Assembly: GCA_041484905.1 (NCBI GenBank)
Contig: JBGPIL010000024.1
Coordinates: 1-16,929, forward strand
Reading direction: 5' to 3'
DNA length: 16,929 bases
DNA from: JACQCE01 sp041484905
GTDB lineage: Bacteria > Nitrospirota > Nitrospiria > JACQCE01
Shown: positions 1-5,588 of the stretch, in pieces
How the letters are laid out: each line of letters begins with the position of its first letter
Numbering within the stretch: position 1 is the first letter of the stretch
Program-made: the position numbers and the translations under genes
The notes under the pieces: model-generated
Told to the model about the DNA's origin: nothing
Databases searched by the model: none
Seen by the model: only the letters and a program-made list of their open reading frames with translations

Positions 1-486
1 CGGTACGTGGTATTGAATCCCGTTCGGGCGAAAGCGGTTAAGCAGCCTGGCGCATGGCTGTGGAGCAGTTATCGGGCGACTGTGGGACAGACCGCAGTCC
101 CAGCATGCGTAACGGTAGCATGGGTCTTGGGGCAGTTTGGAAAGAACGTGAAACTGGCCCAAGCGCGCTATCGGCAGTTTGTGGCCGAGGGGATGAGCAC
201 TCCCAGTCCCTGGTCGCAACTGAAAGGACAAATCTACTTGGGAGGCGACACCTTTGTGGCCAACCATCAACCGGATGTCGTGATCCGGGAAATCCCGAGG
301 CGGCAGACGCAAACCCGGCGGCCGAGCTTGGAGGCACTGATGGGGCGAGGCCGAGAGTGGCGGAAGGGAGTATTGGAAGCGTATCAAGGCTATGGATACC
401 GGCTCCGGGAGATTGCGGATCATGTGGGTGTCCACTATGCGACGGTCAGCCGGCAGCTGAAAAAGATGGAAGCACGAAATGTATGA
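1..486 (+). CDS. REP-associated tyrosine transposase (RAYT, TnpA_REP/IS200-like), C-terminal part
   Basis: The reading frame is open from base 1, so the gene starts to the left of the window and only about 161 C-terminal residues are visible. The first residues read RYVVLNPVRAKAV, followed by WLWSSYRAT. This is the hallmark 'Y-x-x-LNPVRA...W-WSSY' stretch at the end of the catalytic domain of REP-associated Y1 transposases. The HUH motif and catalytic tyrosine would lie outside the window. The last ~40 residues (YGYRLREIADHVGVHYATVSRQLKK) form a helix-turn-helix, a known C-terminal extension in one RAYT group, probably used for DNA binding. RAYTs are usually single-copy domesticated transposases that act on short palindromic REP sequences. 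Here a short sequence just behind the stop codon reappears inverted 1.4 kb downstream, which fits that role. Family call is confident; whether the full gene is intact cannot be seen. Confidence 0.88.
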   Translation, partial: RYVVLNPVRAKAVKQPGAWLWSSYRATVGQTAVPACVTVAWVLGQFGKNVKLAQARYRQFVAEGMSTPSPWSQLKGQIYLGGDTFVANHQPDVVIREIPRRQTQTRRPSLEALMGRGREWRKGVLEAYQGYGYRLREIADHVGVHYATVSRQLKKMEARNV

Positions 487-489
487 TTG

Positions 490-502
490 CAAGACCTGAC
501 CC
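490..502 (+). repeat. REP-like arm behind the RAYT stop codon
   Basis: The 13-mer caagacctgaccc begins four bases after the transposase stop codon. Its exact reverse complement occurs at 1912-1924. Together they bracket the low-GC secreted-protein gene. The position right behind a RAYT gene suggests a recognition element for that enzyme; this is inference. Confidence 0.5.
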
Positions 503-629
503 CCTGTTTGTGTGCAAGATACGACATCTCAAAACGGAACTAGTGGTTATTTTATTAACTCTGATTTTCGAAAGATATAGGGTGGCTGAGATGTACGGAA
601 AGAACAGGACATCGGGGGGATTTATCATC

Positions 630-1676
630 ATGCGCTATTGGATTGTGATCATTGCACTTTATATCGGATTTTGGGGTGTGGTTCCGTATGTCGTGTCGGC
701 CGAGGAGATCACGACCCGTCGGTTCGCCATCCTCAATGGCGGGCAGCTTGAATTGCCTGTCCCAGAGTCCTGGCGCGATACGACTGGGCCTCCGTCCGAA
801 AATATTGTCATCATTACATTTACCCCCGGCACAAGTTCTGATTTTACGGTTATGATTACCGTTGACATCCCAGGCCCCATAATAGGGACAGACTATAACA
901 GTACGGGCAACATACACGAATGGATAGAACGCAAGGAACAGTCATTGTTGACGGCCGCCGTGAAATCCGAATCGGTGTTCACTAGATTTTCCGGGCAAAC
1001 TGGGACGGGTCACTACTACTCTGTGATGGATCCAGTACCCAAACCGGGAGAGTATGAGTACACAACACATGGTGAAATCAGAGTTGGCGATCTGCTCCTG
1101 AACTTTACAGTTCTTAGTCATGAGAAGGACGGCAATGTCTTGCACGACACGCTTACCATGTTGGCAGGTGCTAGACAACAAAAAGATTCGGCCGTCGTTC
1201 CCGATCCCATCGCACCATATGAGCTTTCACTGCTGACGTCGAATTGGAGCCTGGTCTTGGATCTATCTAGTTTTGCTATTCTGGGAAGGAAAACAAGCCA
1301 GGATCAGCAGGGGACCAGCGTGTTGGCGACCAATAACTTGACGGGGGTGTTTCTCTCGGTGTTCCTGGAGACAACGCCCGATCTGAAAACCGCTCAAGCC
1401 TGCCGGGAATATTATTGGTCAAAGTCTTTGAAGGGCCCCAATCCAAAAACGGACATCCGACTCTACGAAACCGATCAGATGGCGCTTGTCGTCTGGACAG
1501 TGCAAGAATACCAAGGGGTCAAGCTTCAGCAGAGAAACATCAGCGCCTACATGGCCCATGAGGGTGTGTGCCTTAACCTGCATCTATCAAAAACGTCATT
1601 CCGACCGGGAGATCAGGCGCAGTTTGACCGCATACTCAACAGCGTGACGTTCCAGGAGAAGACAATCGCCCCATGA
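630..1676 (+). CDS. Secreted protein of unknown function with two similar halves
   Basis: I do not recognise this 348-residue protein. The ATG at 630 is chosen because a strong purine block (gggggga, 614-620) lies nine bases upstream and the product begins with a signal peptide: MRYW, then a hydrophobic run IVIIALYIGFWGVV, then small residues and VSA before EEITTR (cleavage near residue 24). An in-frame ATG at 591 would put a charged stretch ahead of the signal. The mature protein appears to have two domains, about residues 30-185 and 195-340. Each opens with a beta-rich 'ELPVPESW' or 'LSLLTSNW' strand and ends with a 'D-x-L-x-x-L/I-x-x-...' helix, reminiscent of the PsbP/Mog1/DUF1795 fold. 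That resemblance is only by eye. There are two cysteines (258, 314), possibly a disulfide. The gene stands alone, is AT-richer than the rest of the window and is flanked by RAYT-type repeats, suggesting acquired DNA. Confidence 0.72.
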   Translation: MRYWIVIIALYIGFWGVVPYVVSAEEITTRRFAILNGGQLELPVPESWRDTTGPPSENIVIITFTPGTSSDFTVMITVDIPGPIIGTDYNSTGNIHEWIERKEQSLLTAAVKSESVFTRFSGQTGTGHYYSVMDPVPKPGEYEYTTHGEIRVGDLLLNFTVLSHEKDGNVLHDTLTMLAGARQQKDSAVVPDPIAPYELSLLTSNWSLVLDLSSFAILGRKTSQDQQGTSVLATNNLTGVFLSVFLETTPDLKTAQACREYYWSKSLKGPNPKTDIRLYETDQMALVVWTVQEYQGVKLQQRNISAYMAHEGVCLNLHLSKTSFRPGDQAQFDRILNSVTFQEKTIAP

Positions 1677-1709
1677 TCACAGTAACAACTTTGAGAAACT
1701 TCGTAAAGG

Positions 1710-1726
1710 GGTCTTGAAATATCAGT
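1710..1726 (+). repeat. 17-bp direct repeat, copy 1
   Basis: The 17-mer ggtcttgaaatatcagt is identical to 1918-1934. Similarity continues weakly downstream (atgctctgtggtcgc against ctgctatcgtcgc), so each copy is probably part of a longer degenerate unit. The spacing between copies is 208 bases. Confidence 0.6.
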
Positions 1727-1911
1727 TTGCCCATGCTCTGTGGTCGCATCGATGGCTCGGCTACTGCGCATTAAATATCCAGCCAGTTCTCATATCGTCA
1801 GTCGGTGCTGGGCCTGGCAGACAATCACGTGGTGTTGAGGGACTGTTCTGTTTGAACAGAACCGCGGCGCCAGCCAATCCAACCAGGCAGGCAGCCGCTA
1901 CATATAAGCTT

Positions 1912-1934
1912 GGGTCAGGTCTTGAAATATCAGT
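1912..1934 (+). repeat. 17-bp direct repeat, copy 2, fused to the RAYT-linked inverted 13-mer
   Basis: Bases 1912-1924 (gggtcaggtcttg) are the exact reverse complement of 490-502, next to the RAYT gene. Bases 1918-1934 repeat 1710-1726. The overlap of the two signals indicates one REP-like family, with this copy the most complete. Confidence 0.55.
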
Positions 1935-2019
1935 ATCCCTCTGCTATCGTCGCCCCAAAAAACCGGGGCAGGATACAATCTCCTGTTTGAAAAAACATTA
2001 AGGATGCTTGCCTGCAGGC

Positions 2020-2412
2020 TCAACCCTGCAGGTACTCGTTCAGTGAAATGATCCGCGTATGCTGATCGCGTCCCGCCTTCAGCATCGCGCGATCCCCGGT
2101 CACGATCAGATCTGCGCGGCCGGCTCGCGCCGCTTCCAGAATCCGATTGTCCGCTTGGTCCTTCAAGATCGCGATTCGCCGCCTCGGCCGCACAAGTTCG
2201 CTGATACCGGCAAGATAGACGGCCACATGCGCCAGTTCTTCGGAATCGTGACTGAATTTTCTGGCCAACACGGCCAGCAGCTCGCGGAGAATCTCTTTGG
2301 ACACAATGAGGCGGTCCTGCCCTCGGATGATTCGGAGCATGGCCTCGTCAGCGCGGCCACCCGGCAGGGCCAGCGCCGAGACGAGGATGTTGGTGTCGAA
2401 GACGACCCTCAC
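2020..2412 (-). CDS. PIN-domain ribonuclease toxin (COG1569-type)
   Basis: A 130-residue PIN-domain protein, probably the RNase toxin of a type II toxin-antitoxin pair. The expected acidic metal-binding residues are present: D6 in VVFDTNILVSAL, E44 in SKEILREL, D88 in QADNRILEAARAG, and D107 in LIVTGDRAML. The 'DN-x-x-LE-A-x-x-G-x-ADLIVTGD' block is typical of the 'putative toxin-antitoxin system toxin component, PIN family' group rather than classical VapC. The start is GTG at 2412 and overlaps the antitoxin stop as GTGA, so translation is coupled. The length is normal for the family and no key residue is missing. The RNA target cannot be inferred. Confidence 0.87.
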   Translation of the reverse strand: MRVVFDTNILVSALALPGGRADEAMLRIIRGQDRLIVSKEILRELLAVLARKFSHDSEELAHVAVYLAGISELVRPRRRIAILKDQADNRILEAARAGRADLIVTGDRAMLKAGRDQHTRIISLNEYLQG

Positions 2413-2645
2413 GATTCGAGGTAGCGCTCCAGCTCTTTCTCCGTCAGAATTCCCTTCTCTTTTGCCCGACGGCTCCAGTAGCCTTGCAACTCGCTGAACT
2501 CACGCTTGAATCGAACCACGCGAGCCAGCCGGAGCGCCTCCTGAATCACCGCGCTCAGCGTTTTGCCTTCGGCTTGCGCCAGTTCCTCGACTTCCCTGGC
2601 GAGATCGGAGGGCAGCGAGATTGTTTTCTTCACCGCGACACCCAT
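2409..2645 (-). CDS. Ribbon-helix-helix antitoxin
   Basis: A 78-residue protein with an N-terminal ribbon-helix-helix: strand VKKTISLPSDL, then helices AREVEELAQAEG and TLSAVIQEALRLARV. The remaining residues form a charged C-terminal tail that would wrap and block the toxin. It would bind DNA as a dimer and repress its own operon. The start is taken as ATG at 2645 because an agagagg block ends nine bases upstream. A GTG at 2654 is in frame but directly abuts that block. The gene overlaps the PIN toxin by four bases in the usual antitoxin-first order. Confidence 0.83.
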   Translation of the reverse strand: MGVAVKKTISLPSDLAREVEELAQAEGKTLSAVIQEALRLARVVRFKREFSELQGYWSRRAKEKGILTEKELERYLES

Positions 2646-2654
2646 TCGTGTCAC

Positions 2655-2700
2655 CCTCTCTGGTTATTAGTGGTGTGAATAAATACTACTCTAGCGATGG
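2655..2700 (-). promoter_or_regulatory. Possible promoter/operator of the toxin-antitoxin operon
   Basis: This AT-rich stretch lies just upstream of the antitoxin start. It contains a ttatt (2664-2668) / aataa (2678-2682) inverted repeat and a TAATAA on the minus strand that could be a -10 box. No good -35 is visible. RHH antitoxins commonly bind such short palindromes; the assignment here is inference. Confidence 0.3.
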
Positions 2701-2751
2701 CCTCCTGTCAACTGCCCGCTCCGTTTCAGGAACACTACGTCTATCCCATGA

Positions 2752-2781
2752 TGGACAAGCAGCGGTTCGCCGCTTTATGCT
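2752..2781 (+). promoter_or_regulatory. Candidate sigma-70 promoter for the SagB-like gene, possibly leaderless
   Basis: TGGACA (2752-2757) is followed after 18 bases by TATGCT (2776-2781). The ATG at 2790 is only eight bases behind the -10 box, so the transcript would begin at or next to the start codon. This agrees with the absence of any Shine-Dalgarno sequence in front of that gene. Confidence 0.35.
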
Positions 2782-2789
2782 AGTCATCA

Positions 2790-4415
2790 ATGCCAAACCA
2801 ACTTGATGTGGTTGTGACCTATCATGATGCAACCAAACACCACCTGAATCGGTATGCCCGTGGGCCGGGCGGCCTCGATTGGGCCAATCAGCCCAATCCC
2901 TTCCGGCGTTACGCCGGCGCACCTCTGATCGAGCTGGATCATGTGCGGCCGGGTGAGCGTCCCCTCTATGAAGAAGTCTTTGTCGAAGGCCATGTGCCGG
3001 TCCGGCCTTTAGATCGGGCAAGTCTCTCCCAACTCTTCTACGACAGCCTGGCCCTCTCGGCCTGGAAGCAGGTGGGTGATAACCGCTGGTCGCTGCGGGT
3101 CAATCCCTCCAGCGGCAATCTGCATCCAACGGAAGGTTATCTGATCAGCGGCCCCATTGCCGAACTCTCAGACGCCCCGATGGTCTGTCATTACGCCCCA
3201 CAGGTGCACGGGTTGGAGCGGCGCATCGAAGTCCCGCTGGAACTCTGGCGAACCTTGACCGCCGGTCTGCCCGAGGGGACGATCCTGATCGGGCTGACGT
3301 CGATCCATTGGCGGGAGGCGTGGAAATATGGCGAACGGGCCTTTCGCTACTGTCAGCACGACACCGGCCATGCGATCGCGACGGTCACGCTGGCTGCCGC
3401 CGCGCTGGGATGGCGAGCGACGTTGCTCGATGATCTTTCCTCCGAGGCAATTGAATCGCTGCTGGGGCTGACCAATTCACAGGGGGCTGAGCCGGAGGAG
3501 CCGGAGTGTTTGCTGGCCGTTTACCCTCAAAACATTTTCTGTGATCTCCTGTCGCTGCCGGAGGCGGCGATTGAATCGATCCGGTCGCTCTCCTGGCAGG
3601 GACAACCCAATGCGTTGAGCCGTGAGCATGTTGACTGGCCAATCATCACGCAGGTGGCCGCGGCCACGCGCAAGCCGGCAACCGATGCTTATAACGAGCC
3701 CTACCAGCCGACCGGCCCGTCACTGACGGTCGGCTCATCGCCGATTTCATTTCGAACGATCGTCCATCAACGGCGGAGCTGCCTGGCGCTCGACGGCAAG
3801 ACAGGGATAACCCGTGCCGCGTTCTATCAAATTCTGCGGAAGACGATTGCCGGCCCGAGTCTATTTCCGTTCAATTGTCTACCCTGGTCGCCCCGCATTC
3901 ATTTCGGCCTCTTCGTGCATCGAGTAGACGGGATCGATCCGGGCCTTTACTTTTTGATCCGCGACCCGTCGCAACTTCAATCCCTCAAGAGCGCCATGAA
4001 GGGAGAATTTGCCTGGGAGATTCCGGCGGAGTGCCCCAACGATCTGATGCTGTACCGGCTGCTCACGGGCAATGCGCAGGAACTCTCCCAACAGATTTCC
4101 TGTCATCAGGAGATCGCGTCGGAGGGCTGCTTCAGTCTGGGGATGATCGCGGAGTATGAGGCGCCGCTCACCCGGTACGGAGCATGGTTTTACCGGCGGC
4201 TCTTCTGGGAAGCGGGACTGATCGGCCAGGTGCTCTATCTGGAAGCGGAGGCGTCCGGGATTCGCGGCACCGGCATCGGCTGCTATTTCGACGAGCCGAT
4301 GCACAGCGTGCTGGGCTTAAGCGACCGGCGCTTTCAGGACCTCTATCATTTCACGATGGGTGGGGCGATTGAGGACACACGGCTGATGACGCTACCAGCG
4401 TATGGTGATAGGTAA
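2790..4415 (+). CDS. SagB/ThcOx-type nitroreductase with two domains
   Basis: A 541-residue protein of the FMN-dependent nitroreductase superfamily, SagB/ThcOx type. It holds two nitroreductase-like halves. Half 1 (about 75-265) has SLRVNPSSGNLHPTEGYLI and, at 174-208, the conserved YGERAFRYCQHDTGHAIATV helix region. Half 2 (about 318-530) has FRTIVHQRRSCLALDG at its start, YGAWFYRRLFWEAGLIGQV in its core helix, and GIRGTGIGCYFDEP near the end. SagB enzymes oxidise thiazolines and oxazolines to azoles in peptide natural products, but many relatives are standalone with unknown substrates. No YcaO cyclodehydratase, precursor peptide or transporter lies nearby, so azole formation should not be assumed. 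No signal peptide; probably cytoplasmic. No ribosome site precedes the ATG. Family confident, substrate unknown. Confidence 0.87.
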   Translation: MPNQLDVVVTYHDATKHHLNRYARGPGGLDWANQPNPFRRYAGAPLIELDHVRPGERPLYEEVFVEGHVPVRPLDRASLSQLFYDSLALSAWKQVGDNRWSLRVNPSSGNLHPTEGYLISGPIAELSDAPMVCHYAPQVHGLERRIEVPLELWRTLTAGLPEGTILIGLTSIHWREAWKYGERAFRYCQHDTGHAIATVTLAAAALGWRATLLDDLSSEAIESLLGLTNSQGAEPEEPECLLAVYPQNIFCDLLSLPEAAIESIRSLSWQGQPNALSREHVDWPIITQVAAATRKPATDAYNEPYQPTGPSLTVGSSPISFRTIVHQRRSCLALDGKTGITRAAFYQILRKTIAGPSLFPFNCLPWSPRIHFGLFVHRVDGIDPGLYFLIRDPSQLQSLKSAMKGEFAWEIPAECPNDLMLYRLLTGNAQELSQQISCHQEIASEGCFSLGMIAEYEAPLTRYGAWFYRRLFWEAGLIGQVLYLEAEASGIRGTGIGCYFDEPMHSVLGLSDRRFQDLYHFTMGGAIEDTRLMTLPAYGDR

Positions 4416-4435
4416 GGGCGCAGCACGCTGCGCCC
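4416..4435. terminator. GC-rich hairpin between convergent genes
   Basis: A perfect 9-bp stem gggcgcagc/gctgcgccc with a 2-base spacer begins directly after the SagB-like stop codon. It lies between two convergent genes. There is no T-run on either strand, so it is either a weak bidirectional transcription barrier or a small palindromic repeat. Confidence 0.45.
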
Positions 4436-4469
4436 CTACATGGAACAAATTACGCTTTCTTCCCCCGGT

Positions 4470-5168
4470 TTAAGAGGAAACCTTTTTAATGTGCTCGTAC
4501 AGTTCGCTGATGGACGCCATGACCGTGTCGACGATCTGCTGTGACAGCTCCAGCGTATCGGGCTGTGTGTAGAACCGGCTCAGATCAATCGGCGGGCCGA
4601 ACGCGATGGTGGCGCGCCGGCCGATCCGGGGCAGCGCATGATCTCGCGGCACGATGTGATCGGTCCCTACGATGGCCACGGGAATCACGGTCGGCTTCGC
4701 CGTGTGAATGATCCGGCCGACGCCGGGGCGCCCGGGCAGGAGCGTGCTGGTCTTCGACCACTTGCCTTCGGGGAAGATCACGATGACGCTCGTGTCAAGG
4801 AGCCGCATCATGCGCTCCATGGAGGCAAAATCACGCTGGCCCCGGCGGACCGGAAAAGCGCCCCAACTGTTCAGGAGGGTCCTCATGACCGGATGCACGA
4901 AGAGTTCTTCCTTGGCGGGGGCGCGCCACCAGACGGGCGAAAACCTGGGCATGGCAATCGAGCCGATGAGAAAGGGATCGATCGCGGAGATATGATTGGC
5001 GCAGATGAGGATGTTGGTCGCCCCGCGCGGGGGAATATGTCCCCGGCCGATAACGGTGACCCGGCTGCACACTCGAAACAGCAGATCCCACACGAGCAAT
5101 CCGATCAGATGCCAGATGCCGTGGTACCAGCGGGGGGGGGATGGGGCTGTGGATGGAGTCTTCGTCAT
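4470..5168 (-). CDS. plsC: 1-acyl-sn-glycerol-3-phosphate acyltransferase family protein (PlsC-like)
   Basis: A 232-residue lysophospholipid acyltransferase, expected at the inner face of the cytoplasmic membrane, transferring acyl chains to lysophosphatidate in phospholipid synthesis. Motif 1 is NHISAIDPF with catalytic H59 and D64, motif 2 region is GAFPVRRG (residues 103-110) and motif 3 is IFPEGKWS (131-138). A later VIPVAIVGTD block matches motif 4. A hydrophobic segment near residues 18-33 is the membrane anchor. A longer reading up to 5240 is possible, but it would run across an intrinsic terminator at 5190-5230, so the ATG at 5168 is preferred. No clear ribosome site is seen there. 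It has no obvious promoter of its own and is probably transcribed partly by readthrough from the small gene upstream. A related acyltransferase role (ornithine lipid or other) cannot be excluded. Confidence 0.88.
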   Translation of the reverse strand: MTKTPSTAPSPPRWYHGIWHLIGLLVWDLLFRVCSRVTVIGRGHIPPRGATNILICANHISAIDPFLIGSIAMPRFSPVWWRAPAKEELFVHPVMRTLLNSWGAFPVRRGQRDFASMERMMRLLDTSVIVIFPEGKWSKTSTLLPGRPGVGRIIHTAKPTVIPVAIVGTDHIVPRDHALPRIGRRATIAFGPPIDLSRFYTQPDTLELSQQIVDTVMASISELYEHIKKVSS

Positions 5169-5189
5169 CGTTGTGGATCGGGGTACAGC

Positions 5190-5230
5190 AAAAAGGGCAG
5201 CCCGGCGAGTCTCCCCGTCAGGGCTGCCCT
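5190..5230 (-). terminator. Intrinsic terminator behind the small repeat protein gene
   Basis: On the minus strand a perfect 10-bp stem, AGGGCAGCCC pairing with GGGCTGCCCT, has a 17-base loop and is followed at once by a T-run (A5190-A5194 on the plus strand). It starts 20 bases after the stop codon of the 81-residue gene. It also argues that the downstream acyltransferase starts at 5168, not 5240. Confidence 0.82.
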
Positions 5231-5249
5231 CCTTGATCAAACCGGGTGG

Positions 5250-5495
5250 TTACTTCTTCTTTTTCTTGGCCCGGCCGCCCCGTGCCATCTTGGCTCGGGA
5301 CACGTCGCCTTGCTTGTCGATGAAATAGAGGTAGCCCTCTTGGCGCTTGACACCCACTTTCGCGACTTTTTCAGGCTTCGATTTCCCCTTGCCGCCGCGG
5401 GCCATCTTGGTCCGAGACACGTCGCCCTGCTTGTCGAGATAGTAGAGGTATCCCTCCGCACGCCGTACACCTGCCTTTGCGATTTTCTCCGCCAT
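5250..5495 (-). CDS. Small lysine-rich protein with two copies of a ~35-residue motif
   Basis: An 81-residue basic protein that I do not recognise as a named family. It consists of two near-identical units, residues 1-36 and 41-75. Each unit reads: (M/P)EK(I/V)AK-x-GV(R/K)R-x-EGYLY, then an aromatic/hydrophobic pair, then DKQGDVSR-x-KMARGG. It ends in a KKKKK-type tail. There is no signal peptide or membrane segment. The repeated GYLYY-x-DK-x-GDVSR motif looks like a small beta structure, and the basic linkers suggest nucleic-acid binding; both are inference. A good ribosome site (aaggggggtgac) precedes the ATG, and a strong terminator follows the gene. It lies 93 bases downstream of aspS on the same strand. 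The strong expression signals and clean duplication make it a real gene. Confidence 0.82.
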   Translation of the reverse strand: MAEKIAKAGVRRAEGYLYYLDKQGDVSRTKMARGGKGKSKPEKVAKVGVKRQEGYLYFIDKQGDVSRAKMARGGRAKKKKK

Positions 5496-5588
5496 GGTGC
5501 TGTCACCCCCCTTCGTTGTTACACGGTGAGATACATTCGCTCCAACGCCCCGGGCGCCGGAACCTTCTCCTTCAGATGCCGCGGCGGG

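Larger units (their letters stand above)
1677..2019. other. Intergenic region with decayed repeats between convergent genes
   Basis: About 340 bases with no convincing gene. A 95-codon frame at 1714-2001 has no ribosome site or recognisable protein character. The region holds two copies of a 17-base direct repeat, a 13-base inverted match to the sequence behind the RAYT gene, and a 5-bp gcccc/ggggc hairpin at 1952-1969. A cctgcagg/cctgcagg palindrome (2011-2018 and 2025-2032) straddles the toxin stop codon. A T6 run on the minus strand follows only after a further 15 bases, so it is at best a weak terminator. Confidence 0.5.

Noticed and set aside
54..629. Extension of the secreted-protein frame upstream across the transposase
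   Set aside because: It overlaps the transposase in another frame and would bury the signal peptide. The ATG at 630 has its own ribosome site.
1714..2001. 95-codon open frame
   Set aside because: It covers the REP-like repeats, lacks a ribosome site and has no protein-like pattern.
5519..5575. Protein-like stretch on the minus strand after aspS, ending MYLTV and a stop
   Set aside because: It reads plausibly (KEKVPAPGALERMYLTV) but has no start codon with a ribosome site and is short. It could be the fossil end of a lost gene, which cannot be shown here.
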